From Sphingobium fuliginis (GTDB lineage: Bacteria > Pseudomonadota > Alphaproteobacteria > Sphingomonadales > Sphingomonadaceae): a stretch of DNA of 64,000 bases. Position 1 is the first letter of the stretch, and every line of letters begins with the position of its first letter. A model generated the notes under the pieces. That model saw only the letters and a program-made list of their open reading frames with translations, made no database searches and was not told the DNA's origin. The stretch spans positions 62,001 through 126,000 of the forward strand of contig NZ_SEON01000008.1 of the NCBI RefSeq assembly GCF_004152845.1, given 5' to 3'. The translations under genes were made by a program, and so were the position numbers. Shown here in pieces: positions 32,122 to 40,829 of this stretch.

Positions 32122-34134
32122 ATGATCCAGTCCGTGAAGGTCAAGAACCTCTCGCTCTCGAAGGACAATGTCCGCAAATCCAATCGCGATGCCGACCTCG
32201 ACAGCCTCGCCGACAATATCGCCGCGCATGGCCTGTTGCAGAATCTCGTGGTCACGCCGCTCAAGAAGGCAGGACATTTCACCGTCAAGGCGGGTGGCCG
32301 CCGCTTGCGGGCGCTCCAGCGGCTGATCGATTCAGGTCGGCTTGCCGGGGACCATGAGGTTCAGGTGCTGGTGCTCGAGGATGATGCTGGATCGGCCGAA
32401 GCGAGCCTTGCCGAGAATTTCCACCGCGTCGCGATGAACCCGGCGGATGAGTGCTCGGCTTTCAAGCACTTCCTCGACAAGGGCGCGAGTGCCGAGGATG
32501 TGGCGAAACGTTTCGGCGTCACGACCCGCTTCGTTGAGCAGCGGGTACGGCTTGCCGAACTGGCTCCTCTCGTATTCGCGGCGCTGGCGGCGGGCGAGAT
32601 CACGCTGGGGGTCGCCCAGGCTTATGCCGTCACGCCCGACGTCGATCGCCAGGCGCGCGTGTTCGAGAGCATGAGCCGGTCCTATTATGGCGACAATCCC
32701 GACAATATCCGCCGTGCGCTCCTCAACGGAACGGTCAAGGCGACCGACGCCAAGGCACGGTTCGTCGGCCGCGAGGCCTATGTCGGCGCGGGCGGCCGGA
32801 TCGAGCGCGACCTGTTCGGTGAAGATGTGGACGAGAGCTGGATCGACGTGGAGCTCATCGAGCAGCTGGCCGCCCAGAAGCTTGAAGCGGCCGCGGAAGC
32901 GCTCGCTGCCGAACAGAAGCTGGCGTTCGTGACGCCGGTTCTCGCGACGCATGTGCCCTATGATACGGAGTGCCAGCTCCACGAATATCATCCGCCGCTG
33001 CGCGAATTGAGTGAGGACGAGCAGGAGCGCGTCGATAGTCTCTCGGATGAGGGCGACGCGCTCATCCGCGAACTTGAGACCGAACTCGAGGACGGCACGC
33101 CCGAGGCCGAGGCGGCTTCGGCGCGTCTCGCCGACATCGAGCGGGAACTCGATACGATCGAGGCGTCGCGCACTATGGTCGACGATGCGATCAAGGACCA
33201 GCTGGGCACCTTCATCTATCTGGCGCCCGATGGCAGTCCGCGGGTGCACAGCCGCATGTTCAGTGAGCGCGCCATTCGGCAGGCGGGCGAGGACGCAGAA
33301 CCCGAAGCACCGTCCGGCAAGGTCGCGGCCTCCCGGCTCAGCGCGACGCTGGTTGACGAACTCGCGACCCAGCGCCGGCAGATCCTGGCGGCCCATGTCG
33401 CCTCGGATGCCGGGTTCGCGCTCGATCTCACGATATTCCTGATGGCGCACCGGACGGTGTTCGCCAGCAGCTATGTCCGGGACCACGCGACGCTGCAGGC
33501 GGCCGCCGCGAGCTTCCCGATCGCCAGCTTCCGCGATGAAGGCAGCGCGGCGAGCAATGTCCTGACCGAACAGCGCCAGGCGCTCGATGTGAGCTGGGCA
33601 GGCGGGAACACGCTGTCGTCGCGTTTCGATGCCTTCCGGCAACTGGATGAACAGGCGCGCGCCGATTGGCTCGCCCATGTCATGGCGCAGACGCTGGAGC
33701 CGACACTCAACGTCGACGATGGCGGGCGCCGCAACGGCTTCCACGATCATCTCGGACGGCTGCTCGACATTGATGTCGCGCAATGGTGGCGGCCCGATGC
33801 CCAGAACTTTTTCGGGCGGGTGAAGAAGGACGTCATGCTCGAAGCGCTCGACGAGATCGGCGGGCCGGTGCTGCGCGGCCGATACAAGGACGCCAAGAAG
33901 GGTGACCTTGCCAATGCCTGCGCTGCGCTCTGTTCGGGGCAGGGCATCGTCGAGGCCGAAGTCCGGGAAAAGGCGCTCTCCTGGCTGCCCGACGAGATGC
34001 GGTTCGGCGCGATCGAAAAGCCCGAAAGCTTCCGGAGCTATTCCGCTTTCCTCAGCGATGAAGACGACAGCGACGGCGGGGCAGGGGAGATCGCCCCCGA
34101 TGGCGATGCTGGCGACTTCGAACAGGCCGCCTGA
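32122..34134 (+). CDS. large ParB/Spo0J-like nuclease-domain protein
   Basis: This 670-residue protein starts with a ParB N-terminal domain: 'LSLSKDNVRKSNRDADLDSL', 'ADNIAAHGLLQNLVVTPLKK', the 'GGRRLRALQRL' box, and 'ASLAENFHRVAMNPADECSA'. A KorB-like helix-turn-helix follows ('GASAEDVAKRFGVTTRFVEQ', 'RVRLAELAP'). The long remainder holds an acidic coiled coil (about residues 285-360) and a C-terminal domain ending in an acidic tail. It is twice the length of true ParB and has no ParA beside it. It may be a plasmid regulator or DNA-processing factor; it follows the methyltransferase-helicase gene as in related replicons. GAAGGAGA precedes ATG 32122. Confidence 0.83.
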   Translation: MIQSVKVKNLSLSKDNVRKSNRDADLDSLADNIAAHGLLQNLVVTPLKKAGHFTVKAGGRRLRALQRLIDSGRLAGDHEVQVLVLEDDAGSAEASLAENFHRVAMNPADECSAFKHFLDKGASAEDVAKRFGVTTRFVEQRVRLAELAPLVFAALAAGEITLGVAQAYAVTPDVDRQARVFESMSRSYYGDNPDNIRRALLNGTVKATDAKARFVGREAYVGAGGRIERDLFGEDVDESWIDVELIEQLAAQKLEAAAEALAAEQKLAFVTPVLATHVPYDTECQLHEYHPPLRELSEDEQERVDSLSDEGDALIRELETELEDGTPEAEAASARLADIERELDTIEASRTMVDDAIKDQLGTFIYLAPDGSPRVHSRMFSERAIRQAGEDAEPEAPSGKVAASRLSATLVDELATQRRQILAAHVASDAGFALDLTIFLMAHRTVFASSYVRDHATLQAAAASFPIASFRDEGSAASNVLTEQRQALDVSWAGGNTLSSRFDAFRQLDEQARADWLAHVMAQTLEPTLNVDDGGRRNGFHDHLGRLLDIDVAQWWRPDAQNFFGRVKKDVMLEALDEIGGPVLRGRYKDAKKGDLANACAALCSGQGIVEAEVREKALSWLPDEMRFGAIEKPESFRSYSAFLSDEDDSDGGAGEIAPDGDAGDFEQAA

Positions 34135-34147
34135 GGCGAACGCCTAA

Positions 34148-34177
34148 CGGCGGGCGGCGCTTTCGTGTCGCCCGCCG
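34148..34177 (+). terminator. GC-rich hairpin after the ParB-like gene
   Basis: CGGCGGGCG (34148) and CGCCCGCCG (34169) pair perfectly over nine bases with a 12-base loop. The U-run is weak (CCCTTCATT), so it may be an attenuating structure in the ardC leader rather than a full terminator. Confidence 0.4.
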
Positions 34178-34226
34178 CCCTTCATTGGCGGCGCTGAGAC
34201 AGCCGCTCTTTCGCGGAGTATCCACC

Positions 34227-35150
34227 ATGACCCAATCATCGGGCCGGCCTTCGCCGGCCGAGACCATCACGCGCGCCATCATCGACCGGCTCGAGGCCGG
34301 TGTGCGTCCCTGGGTACGGCCCTGGCGATCATGCGCCGCGCAAGGGCGCCCGCTGCGCGCCAATGGCGAGCCCTATCGCGGCATGAACACCTTTTGGCTA
34401 TGGCTGGCCGCCGAGCAGTGCGGCTATCGGTCTCGCTACTGGATGACCTATCGGCAAGCACAAAGCCTCGGCGGGCAGGTCCGTGCCGGTGAGCAGTCGC
34501 AATTTGCGATCTTCTACAAAGCCTATTCGAAGAAGGTCGATTCATACGAACGTCCGGGTGAGCTCGTCGATGAGCAGCGCCGGGTCATGCGGTCCTATGC
34601 GGTCTTCAATGCCGATCAGATCGATACACTGCCGGGCGATTTCTATCCCGAAGCCCTCTCCCTCGTCCCGCCGGGCGACCGCCTCGGTCCGCGGGCGGCG
34701 CGCTTCGTCGATCGGCTGCCCGCGCGGCTGCGCAGCGGCGGCGATCGTGCTTATTACGATCTGCGCGCGGACGTCATCACCATGCCGCCGATCGAGCAGT
34801 TCGACACGCGCGCCGCCTGGGCAGCCACCATCGCGCATGAGGCCGGCCACTGGACAGGGCATCCAACCCGTCTCGCTCGATCGTTTGGGAAGCGCTTCGG
34901 CGATCACGCTTACGCTTTCGAGGAGTTGGTCGCCGAACTGACAGCAGCGCTGGTTGGCGCCGATGTGGGTCTCCCAACCACCCATCTCGACGATCACGCG
35001 GCTTATATCGGATCCTGGCTCGCCATTTTGCGCAAGGATAATCGCGCATTGCTGACGGCGGCTGCGCGAGCGGAGGAAGCCGCCGGATTTCTGCTGCGGG
35101 CAACCGATCTCGCTTGCGAGGATGATCTGGACGAGCAGGCGGCTGCTTGA
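34227..35150 (+). CDS. ArdC-type antirestriction protein (ssDNA-binding domain plus zincin protease)
   Basis: This 307-residue protein has the ArdC N-terminal ssDNA-binding domain ('AIIDRLEAGVRPWVRPWRS', 'PYRGMNTFWLWLAAE', 'YWMTYRQAQSLGGQVRAGEQ') and a C-terminal metalloprotease-like domain with zinc motif 'HEAGHWTGH' and downstream Glu in 'FEELVAELTAAL'. ArdC proteins protect incoming single-stranded plasmid DNA from host restriction during conjugation. It follows the ParB-like gene and precedes the arsenic operon. I use ATG 34227; the frame is open 14 codons more. Confidence 0.9.
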   Translation: MTQSSGRPSPAETITRAIIDRLEAGVRPWVRPWRSCAAQGRPLRANGEPYRGMNTFWLWLAAEQCGYRSRYWMTYRQAQSLGGQVRAGEQSQFAIFYKAYSKKVDSYERPGELVDEQRRVMRSYAVFNADQIDTLPGDFYPEALSLVPPGDRLGPRAARFVDRLPARLRSGGDRAYYDLRADVITMPPIEQFDTRAAWAATIAHEAGHWTGHPTRLARSFGKRFGDHAYAFEELVAELTAALVGADVGLPTTHLDDHAAYIGSWLAILRKDNRALLTAAARAEEAAGFLLRATDLACEDDLDEQAAA

Positions 35151-35167
35151 TCTCTCCATGTCGCCGA

Positions 35168-35209
35168 TTGCACCATATCCATATATCCGCTATCGTGGAT
35201 ATATGGATA
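35168..35209 (+). promoter_or_regulatory. arsR promoter with a 13-bp-arm operator covering the start codon
   Basis: TATCCATATATCC (35176-35188) and GGATATATGGATA (35197-35209) form a perfect inverted repeat. A weak -35 TTGCAC (35168) and a -10 TATCGT (35191) are 17 bp apart, which would put transcription start at about 35203, the A of the ATG. The repeat covers the spacer, the -10 flank and the start codon, so a bound ArsR would block the polymerase. Confidence 0.6.
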
Positions 35210-35541
35210 ACGAATCTGTCATCGTCGCGTTGGGCGCGCTTGCCCAAGCCACGCGCCTCGACGCCTTCCGCCTTCTGGTGCGTCACGAACCCGAAGGCCT
35301 TCCCGCCGGCGAGGTCGCCAAGGCGCTGGATGTCCCGCAGAACACGATGTCGGTGCATTTGGCGACCCTGGCGCGTGCCGGCCTGGTCACATCCGAGCGG
35401 CGTAGCCGGATCATCAACTACCGCGCCGATCTCGATGCGCTCCGCTCCGTGATGCTGTTCCTCGTCAAGGACTGCTGTGGAGGCCGGGCCGAGCTCTGCC
35501 ATCCACTTGCGGATGAACTGCTTGCCTGTCGTGCTGCCTGA
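35203..35541 (+). CDS. arsR: ArsR family arsenite-responsive repressor
   Basis: This 112-residue winged-helix repressor has a recognition helix at 'LPAGEVAKALDVPQNTMSVH' and 'LATLARAGLVTSERRSR'. Near the C-terminus Cys91, Cys92 and Cys99 ('KDCCGGRAELC') are spaced like the As(III) site known from Acidithiobacillus ferrooxidans ArsR, rather than the ELCVC site of classic ArsR. Metalloid binding should release it from the inverted repeat overlapping its own start. It leads the ars operon. There is no Shine-Dalgarno before 35203, consistent with a leaderless message. Confidence 0.9.
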   Translation: MDNESVIVALGALAQATRLDAFRLLVRHEPEGLPAGEVAKALDVPQNTMSVHLATLARAGLVTSERRSRIINYRADLDALRSVMLFLVKDCCGGRAELCHPLADELLACRAA

Positions 35542-35553
35542 AAGGACATCAAC

Positions 35554-36090
35554 ATGACGGATCGCCTGTTGAACGTACTGTTTCTTTGCACGGGCAATTC
35601 CGCCCGTTCCATCATGGCCGAGGCGATCCTCAGCCGTGAAGGGCTAGGCCGTTTCAAATCGTTCAGCGCCGGCAGCCAGCCCAAGGGCGAGGTCCATCCG
35701 TTCACCATTCATCTCTTGGAGAAGCTGAACTACGACGCAAGCCGGTTCCGCTCGAAGAGTTGGGAAGAGTTTTCCGGCCCCGATGCGCCGTCCTTGGATT
35801 TCGTGTTTACGGTCTGCGACAATGCCGCCAACGAGCTTTGCCCGGTTTGGCCGGGGTAGCCGCTGACCGCCAATTGGGGGGTGCCCGATCCGGCCGTTAT
35901 CGAGGACAGCGAAACGGTGCAGCACGCGGCCTTCTTCGATACTTACAGGATGCTGTTCAACCGCATCTCGCTGTTCACCAACCTGCCGTTCGAAGGCCTC
36001 GACAAGATGAGTCTGCAGAACCGGCTGAACCGGATCGGCAAGGAACAGGGCCGCGCCGACCTCCCAAGCGAAAAGGCACCCAGCGCATGA
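35554..36090 (+). pseudogene. arsC: thioredoxin-type arsenate reductase gene broken by an amber codon
   Basis: The frame starts well: the P-loop 'LFLCTGNSARSIMAEAIL' of the low-molecular-weight phosphatase-type ArsC, and 'FVFTVCDNAANELCPVWPG'. Then TAG stands at 35857-35859. Without any frame change the sequence continues 'PLTANWGVPDPAVIEDSE', 'YRMLFNRISLFTNLPFEGLD' and ends at a natural stop at 36090. The family usually has Gln here, so one C-to-T change (CAG to TAG) explains it. The product would be a 101-residue fragment lacking the C-terminal helix and probably inactive unless the stop is read through. Confidence 0.88.
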
Positions 36091-36527
36091 GCAATGCCGC
36101 AATCGATATCGTCATCTATCACAATCCCGAGTGTGGGACGTCGCGCAACACGCTGGCGATGATCCGCAACGCCGGGATCGAGCCGCATGTGATCGAATAT
36201 CTCAAGACGCCGCCCAACCGCCCGCGCTTGGTTTCGCTCATCGCCCGCATGGGCATCAGCGCACGCCAGTTGCTCCGCGAGAAGGGCACGCCCTTCGCCG
36301 AGCTGGGTCTTGCCGATCCGACGCTCAGCGATGACCAGCTCATTGATGCGATGATCGAGCATCCGATCCTCATCAACCGGCCAATCGTTGTGTCGCCGCT
36401 CGGCGTGAAACTCTGCCGTCCATCGGAAGAGGTGCTCGATTTTCTCCCGTCCGCCCAGCGCGGGGCTTTCACCAAGGAAGATGGCGAGCAGGTCATCGAC
36501 GCCGCCGGCAAGAGGATCGGGGCGTGA
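36087..36527 (+). CDS. arsC: glutaredoxin-dependent arsenate reductase
   Basis: This 146-residue protein is the ArsC of the Spx/glutaredoxin-coupled family. 'YHNPECGTSRNTLAMIRNAG' contains catalytic Cys16, and arginines in 'YLKTPPNRPRL' and 'LINRPIVVSPLGVKLCRPSE' line the site. It reduces arsenate to arsenite for export by the next gene. Its ATG overlaps the stop of the broken first arsC (ATGA), and its end overlaps acr3. With the first arsC broken, this is the only intact arsenate reductase in the operon. Confidence 0.93.
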   Translation: MSNAAIDIVIYHNPECGTSRNTLAMIRNAGIEPHVIEYLKTPPNRPRLVSLIARMGISARQLLREKGTPFAELGLADPTLSDDQLIDAMIEHPILINRPIVVSPLGVKLCRPSEEVLDFLPSAQRGAFTKEDGEQVIDAAGKRIGA

Positions 36528-37591
36528 ACGCGACCGTCGCGGCGCGACCCAAGCCGGCGATCAACAGCTTCGAACGCTATTTGAGCGTCTGGGTGGCGCT
36601 CTGCATCGCTGTCGGCATCGCGCTTGGCTATTCGCTGCCGAATCTGTTCGCAGCCATCGCATCGGCCGAGATCGCGCGCGTGAACCTGGTCGTGGCTGTG
36701 CTGATCTGGCTGATGATCGTCCCCATGCTGCTCAAGATCGACCTCGGCGCGTTGGGGTCGGTTCGCCAACACTGGAAGGGCGTCGGTGTCACCCTCTTCA
36801 TCAACTGGGCGGTGAAGCCCTTTTCAATGGCGCTGCTCGGCACGCTGTTCCTGGGATGGCTCTTCCGCCCGTTGCTGCCGCAGGGCGAGATCAACGCCTA
36901 TATCGCCGGGCTCATCCTGCTCGCCGCGGCCCCCTGCACGGCGATGGTGTTCGTCTGGTCGAACCTCTGCGAGGGTGAGCCGACCTATACGCTGAGCCAG
37001 GTGGCGCTCAACGACGTGATCATGGTCTTCGCCTTCGCGCCGCTGGTCGGACTGCTGCTCGGGGTCGCCTCGATCACGGTGCCCTGGGCCACGCTGCTCA
37101 TCTCGGTCCTGCTCTATATCGTCGTGCCCGTCATCGTCGCGCAGGTCATCCGTCGGGCGCTGCTATCGTCAGGCGGGCAACCGGCGCTCGATCGGCTGCT
37201 GGCGACGCTCGGGCCGCTGTCGCTGGTTGCGCTGCTGACGACGCTCGTCCTCCTGTTCGGCTTCCAAGGCCCGGCGATCCTGGCTCATCCGCTGGTCATC
37301 GCACTGATTGCCATTCCCATCCTCATCCAGGTCTACTTCAATGCGGGCCTGGCTTATTGGCTCAGCCGGCGCTTCGGCGTGGCCTGGTGCGTCGCCGCTC
37401 CGGCCGCGCTGATCGGCGCGTCCAATTTCTTCGAGCTTGCGGTTGCAGCCGCCATCAGCCTGTTCGGCCTCAATTCCGGGGCCGCGCTCGCGACTGTCGT
37501 GGGCGTCCTGGTCGAGGTGCCGGTAATGCTGTCTGTCGTCAGCATCGTGAAGAAGACGCGGCCCTGGTACGAGCAACGTGTTCCTGCATGA
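36524..37591 (+). CDS. acr3: ACR3-type arsenite efflux permease
   Basis: This 355-residue protein has about ten hydrophobic helices and the ACR3 signatures 'WLMIVPMLLKIDLGAL', 'INWAVKPFSMALLGTLF' and 'AAAPCTAMVFVWSNLCEGEP', with the conserved thiolate Cys of helix 4. A second hallmark is 'SNFFELAVAAAISLFGLNSG'. It exports As(OH)3 across the inner membrane. The start is a GTG overlapping the arsC stop by four bases, and its stop overlaps arsN2: a fully coupled operon. Confidence 0.93.
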   Translation: MNATVAARPKPAINSFERYLSVWVALCIAVGIALGYSLPNLFAAIASAEIARVNLVVAVLIWLMIVPMLLKIDLGALGSVRQHWKGVGVTLFINWAVKPFSMALLGTLFLGWLFRPLLPQGEINAYIAGLILLAAAPCTAMVFVWSNLCEGEPTYTLSQVALNDVIMVFAFAPLVGLLLGVASITVPWATLLISVLLYIVVPVIVAQVIRRALLSSGGQPALDRLLATLGPLSLVALLTTLVLLFGFQGPAILAHPLVIALIAIPILIQVYFNAGLAYWLSRRFGVAWCVAAPAALIGASNFFELAVAAAISLFGLNSGAALATVVGVLVEVPVMLSVVSIVKKTRPWYEQRVPA

Positions 37592-38019
37592 TCGCTACAC
37601 TGCTGGATCCCAGGTCGCTTTCCGACCTGATGGCGGAGCTGAGCGCGGCGGGTCTGCCTGCCAGTGATCTCGCCGAGGCGGGACGCCGCTTCTTTCGGTT
37701 CGAGGATGATGTTGGCCTTGTCGGTTATGGCGGGATCGAAGGCGACGGCTCCGACCGCCTGCTGCGCTCGCTGGTCGTGAAGGCCGATCGGCGCGGATGC
37801 GGATTGGGCGGTGCCATTCTCACTTCGGTCGAATGCGTTGCAGCTGATGAGGGCGCGACTAGCCTGTACCTGCTCACCACGACCGCCGAGCCCTTCTTTC
37901 GCCGTCACGGCTATGAAACAGCCGAACGGACCGACGTTCCTGCCGTCATCGCGCGATCGGCCGAGTTCCGATCGCTATGCCCGGCGAGCGCCGCCCTTTT
38001 GTATAAATGGATTGCCTGA
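37588..38019 (+). CDS. arsN2: ArsN2-like GNAT acetyltransferase
   Basis: This 143-residue protein of the GNAT fold shows '[20 protein letters not shown]' and '[20 protein letters not shown]' (acetyl-CoA loop of R-x-x-G-x-G type), then '[20 protein letters not shown]'. This matches ArsN2 proteins found in ars operons, often fused to or beside arsenate reductase. ArsN-type enzymes have been linked to acetylation of organoarsenical antibiotics, but ArsN2 has a less certain substrate. It overlaps acr3 and arsH at ATGA and TGATG junctions. Confidence 0.82.
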   Translation: MIATLLDPRSLSDLMAELSAAGLPASDLAEAGRRFFRFEDDVGLVGYGGIEGDGSDRLLRSLVVKADRRGCGLGGAILTSVECVAADEGATSLYLLTTTAEPFFRRHGYETAERTDVPAVIARSAEFRSLCPASAALLYKWIA

Positions 38020-38759
38020 TGTCGCGTCTTCGTATCCTTCCCGAACCCGATCACATGCCCGCGCTGGACCGTGCAATGATCCGGCTCGATCTCGCCGCCG
38101 GGCTCGGCGCGCTCGAGCCGAAACCTCGCATCCTCCTCCTCTACGGCTCGCTGCGCGAGCGGTCGTTCAGTCGTTTCGCGGTCGAGGAAGCGGCCCGGCT
38201 GCTCATCCTCTTCGGCGCCGAAGTGCGGATCTTCGATCCGGCCGATCTCCCGCTCCCCGACCAGATCAAGGACGATGATCACCCGGCGGTGCATGAGCTT
38301 CGCGAGCATGCGCTCTGGTCCGAAGGCATGGTCTGGTGCAGCCCTGAACGGCACGGCCAGATCACCGGCATCATGAAAGCGCAGATCGACCATTTGCCGC
38401 TCGAATTCGGCGGCATGCGTCCGACCCAGGGCCGGACCCTGGCCGTCATGCAGGTTTCGGGCGGATCGCAGTCGTTCAACGCGGTCAACACGTTGCGGCT
38501 GCTCGGGCGGTGGATGCGCATGTTCACCATCCCCAACCAGTCGAGCATCGCGATGGCGTTCAAGGAGTTCGACGAGGACGGCCGTCTCAGAGCCTCAAGC
38601 TATTATGACCGGATCGTCGACGTCATGGAGGAGCTGGTGCGCTTCACGGTGCTGACACGTCGCCATGCCGATCAGCTCGTGGATCGCTATTCGGAACGCA
38701 AGGCGGCAGCCGCCAAGCGCGACGCGGCCCAAGATCTGGCCTCACGGTCGACAGCCTGA
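38019..38759 (+). CDS. arsH: ArsH NADPH-dependent FMN reductase
   Basis: This 246-residue protein carries the flavodoxin-like FMN site '[20 protein letters not shown]', '[20 protein letters not shown]' and '[20 protein letters not shown]', all typical of ArsH. ArsH oxidises trivalent organoarsenicals with NADPH and flavin. Its start shares bases with the arsN2 stop (TGATG). It closes the operon; the following 347 bp hold no gene. Confidence 0.92.
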   Translation: MSRLRILPEPDHMPALDRAMIRLDLAAGLGALEPKPRILLLYGSLRERSFSRFAVEEAARLLILFGAEVRIFDPADLPLPDQIKDDDHPAVHELREHALWSEGMVWCSPERHGQITGIMKAQIDHLPLEFGGMRPTQGRTLAVMQVSGGSQSFNAVNTLRLLGRWMRMFTIPNQSSIAMAFKEFDEDGRLRASSYYDRIVDVMEELVRFTVLTRRHADQLVDRYSERKAAAAKRDAAQDLASRSTA

Positions 38760-39106
38760 CGGCCCGGTGCTTGCGATGCGACGCGCTTTCATGCCGTCCT
38801 GTGCGTATCGGGAGATCGGGTTGCGGGTGCCCTTCTTAAGGTCCTCCGCGCCATGAATGCCTGACGCGACAGGGCCTCCGCGCCTTTCGCCAGAGGATGC
38901 AGCACATGGGCCACCGCGCTGGCGGCGGCAACCCGAACGCTCCGGCCGTGTTGGCGCGCCGAGGCGCGCCTGCCCGCACCACCCGGACCTTATCGGGTTC
39001 CCCTTGGGCGTTGCCCGGCGGTGCCGCCGCCGCTTTTTCGATGGCCCGGAGGGTGCGCATCCGGCGGAAAGGCCGCCGGCCCTGCGACACGGAAAGGCAA
39101 TCCCTC
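38760..39106 (+). other. long GC-rich leader before the DUF2493 gene
   Basis: No gene is evident in these 347 bp. The stretch has GGCGCGCC-GA-GGCGCGCC (38953-38970), then CTGCCCGCACCACCC (38970-38984) and GGGTTCCCC (38995-39003), both also found in the leader at 41107-41139. A CGGCGG-type hairpin with TTTTT at about 39032 follows. It looks like a structured 5' leader. Confidence 0.5.
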
Positions 39107-40048
39107 ATGACCAGCTCCCTTTCAGCAGTGCTCCAAGCACTCGAACTCGGCCATCTCGACCTGATGGGCGACCAACGCTCGATGGAAGCGCCGCCACCGG
39201 CCGAAGCGCTCGAACAGACCGTCAGCGCCATCTGGAGCGATCTCTTCGCGCTCTTCCCCTTCACCGCGCTCGAACGCGACATCGAGGATCTGGGCTGGGG
39301 CTTCGTCAATCTCTTCCACCGCGCGGCCGCCAAGAAGCATCAGCTGATCGATCGCCTGACCGACGAGATCCGGCTCCTGCTCGCCGAGCAGGACGGGTCG
39401 GAGATCGCGACCGCCGACCTCGAGGACAAGATCGATCTCGCCCGCAAGGTCGAGCAGTCCGCCCAGGCCTATGAGGGGATGCGCGACACCGCGGCGCGTC
39501 ACTATCTGCACGAGACCGGCCGCTCCTGGGTGCCCGCGACCGGCAACCGCATCTCGCTCGGCACGACCGCTGCGATCGTCGATGGCCGGGCCTATTTGCA
39601 GGCGCGGCGCGAACGGGTGCGCGATGCCAATATGGTCCATGGCACGCCCGTGGTCTTCGCCGGCGGGCGCCTTCGCTTCGCCAGCGACGACGAGGCCAAG
39701 CAGTTTGCCGACAATCTGCTGCGGACCCTCAAGGCCGTGCGCGAACGTGTGGGCGACATGTATCTCGTCCATGGCGGCGACATGAAGGGCATCGAGCGTC
39801 TTGCAGCATCCTGGGCCGAGCAGAACGGCATCCAGCAGCTGCGGTTCGGACTTGATCGCAAGCTTGGCGATCGTGCCGGCTTTCGGCGCAACGAGCAGAT
39901 GCTCTCGGTCAAGCCGCGCTACGTCATCGCCTTCCAGGGCAACGGTGTCACCGAACGGCTGGTGATCGAGGCCAAGGCGCGCGGCATCCATGTCGTCGAT
40001 CGCCGCGGACCGCTCGGAACGCCGCCGGCGGCTTTATCCCGCGGCTGA
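39107..40048 (+). CDS. DUF2493 (SLOG/YspA-like) domain protein
   Basis: This 313-residue protein has a helical N-terminal half ('LEQTVSAIWSDLFALFPFTA', 'AAKKHQLIDRLTDEIRLLLA') and a C-terminal Rossmann-like DUF2493 domain of the SLOG superfamily: 'VVFAGGRLRFASDDEAKQFA', 'MYLVHGGDMKGIERLAASWA', 'RNEQMLSVKPRYVIAFQGNG'. SLOG domains bind nucleotides or related ligands, but the role of this plasmid-borne family is unknown. GGAAAGG precedes the ATG at 39107. It is followed directly by a strong terminator. Confidence 0.82.
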   Translation: MTSSLSAVLQALELGHLDLMGDQRSMEAPPPAEALEQTVSAIWSDLFALFPFTALERDIEDLGWGFVNLFHRAAAKKHQLIDRLTDEIRLLLAEQDGSEIATADLEDKIDLARKVEQSAQAYEGMRDTAARHYLHETGRSWVPATGNRISLGTTAAIVDGRAYLQARRERVRDANMVHGTPVVFAGGRLRFASDDEAKQFADNLLRTLKAVRERVGDMYLVHGGDMKGIERLAASWAEQNGIQQLRFGLDRKLGDRAGFRRNEQMLSVKPRYVIAFQGNGVTERLVIEAKARGIHVVDRRGPLGTPPAALSRG

Positions 40049-40055
40049 CCGCCGT

Positions 40056-40083
40056 GCCGGCCGCTTCGGCGGCCGGCTTTTCT
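40056..40083 (+). terminator. rho-independent terminator with UUCG loop
   Basis: GCCGGCCGC-TTCG-GCGGCCGGC followed by TTTTCTC: nine perfect GC-rich pairs, a stable tetraloop and a T-run, 8 bp after the DUF2493 gene. Confidence 0.85.
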
Positions 40084-40105
40084 CAATCTCGCGGATTCCG
40101 GTGCC

Positions 40106-40120
40106 GGAGGGGAGGGGGCG
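40106..40120 (+). repeat. GGGGAGGG leader element, copy 4
   Basis: GGAGGGGAGGGGGCG lies between the terminator and the hypothetical gene at 40161. Confidence 0.5.
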
Positions 40121-40160
40121 GGGCGGACGCGTCCCTTGTTCCCTTTGGAGGTTCCGCATC

Positions 40161-40829
40161 ATGTTCATGCCCGATCGCGCCAGTGCGTGCGTGCTCCTTG
40201 CATTCCGCGCTGTGCATGGCCGCCACTGGAAGGCGAAGCTGCTGTCGTTATGGTCGACGGGCCGCGATGTGGACGAAGCCGATGGCGCTCACTTACGACA
40301 TCTGCGCAACCAGGCCGGTCCTTCCTGGCTCGGCCAGCTGACGCCGCGCCGCTGGCGCGCGATCGAAAGATTGGCGGCGCCCGGCGACCCGGTGCTTGCA
40401 GCGGTGTTTCTCGATCGTGCGCGCGAATTTCATCGCGGCGCGCAGATTGGCGCGCCTATTGCGCCCGCGCCGGCACTGCACTTGCTCGCGATCTCCTGCG
40501 AACTGGGTTTGAAGGCGCATCTTTTGGGTCATGGCTGGACGGACGATGCGCTGGCCCGCGATCCCCGTCATGACCTTGTCCGCGCCCTCGACGAGGCGCG
40601 GCAGCTAGGCCTGCCGGCGCCCGGTCGTCCCCTGGCCGATTTCATCAAGAACCTCGGCCCGGCCTATGCCGTGCATCGGATCGACGCGCTGGTGGCAGGT
40701 GGCTATGCCTGCGACATCGGCGCCGTGCTTTGCGAGACCACGCAGCTCCTCGATGCCGTGGCGGCCTGCCTGAGCCCAGCCATGCCAGGCGCCGCCACCT
40801 TGCCCACCTCCTCTTCCCCCTCCGCGTGA
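40161..40829 (+). CDS. hypothetical protein, possible HEPN-like C-terminal half
   Basis: This 222-residue protein is of unknown function. Residues 1-75 ('ASACVLLAFRAVHGRHWKAK', 'LRHLRNQAGPSWLGQLTPRR') look like a small basic DNA-binding-type module. Residues 95-215 ('APALHLLAISCELGLKAHLL', 'GWTDDALARDPRHDLVRALD') resemble helical HEPN-type proteins, though I do not see the RNase motif R-x4-H. TTTGGAGG precedes the start. Composition and context support a real gene of the backbone. Confidence 0.65.
   Translation: MFMPDRASACVLLAFRAVHGRHWKAKLLSLWSTGRDVDEADGAHLRHLRNQAGPSWLGQLTPRRWRAIERLAAPGDPVLAAVFLDRAREFHRGAQIGAPIAPAPALHLLAISCELGLKAHLLGHGWTDDALARDPRHDLVRALDEARQLGLPAPGRPLADFIKNLGPAYAVHRIDALVAGGYACDIGAVLCETTQLLDAVAACLSPAMPGAATLPTSSSPSA

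Noticed and set aside
27976-32277. A 1433-codon open frame on the minus strand
   Set aside because: It is the mirror of the strawberry-notch/methyltransferase gene on the + strand, caused by high G+C; it has no family motifs, while the + strand has clear ones.
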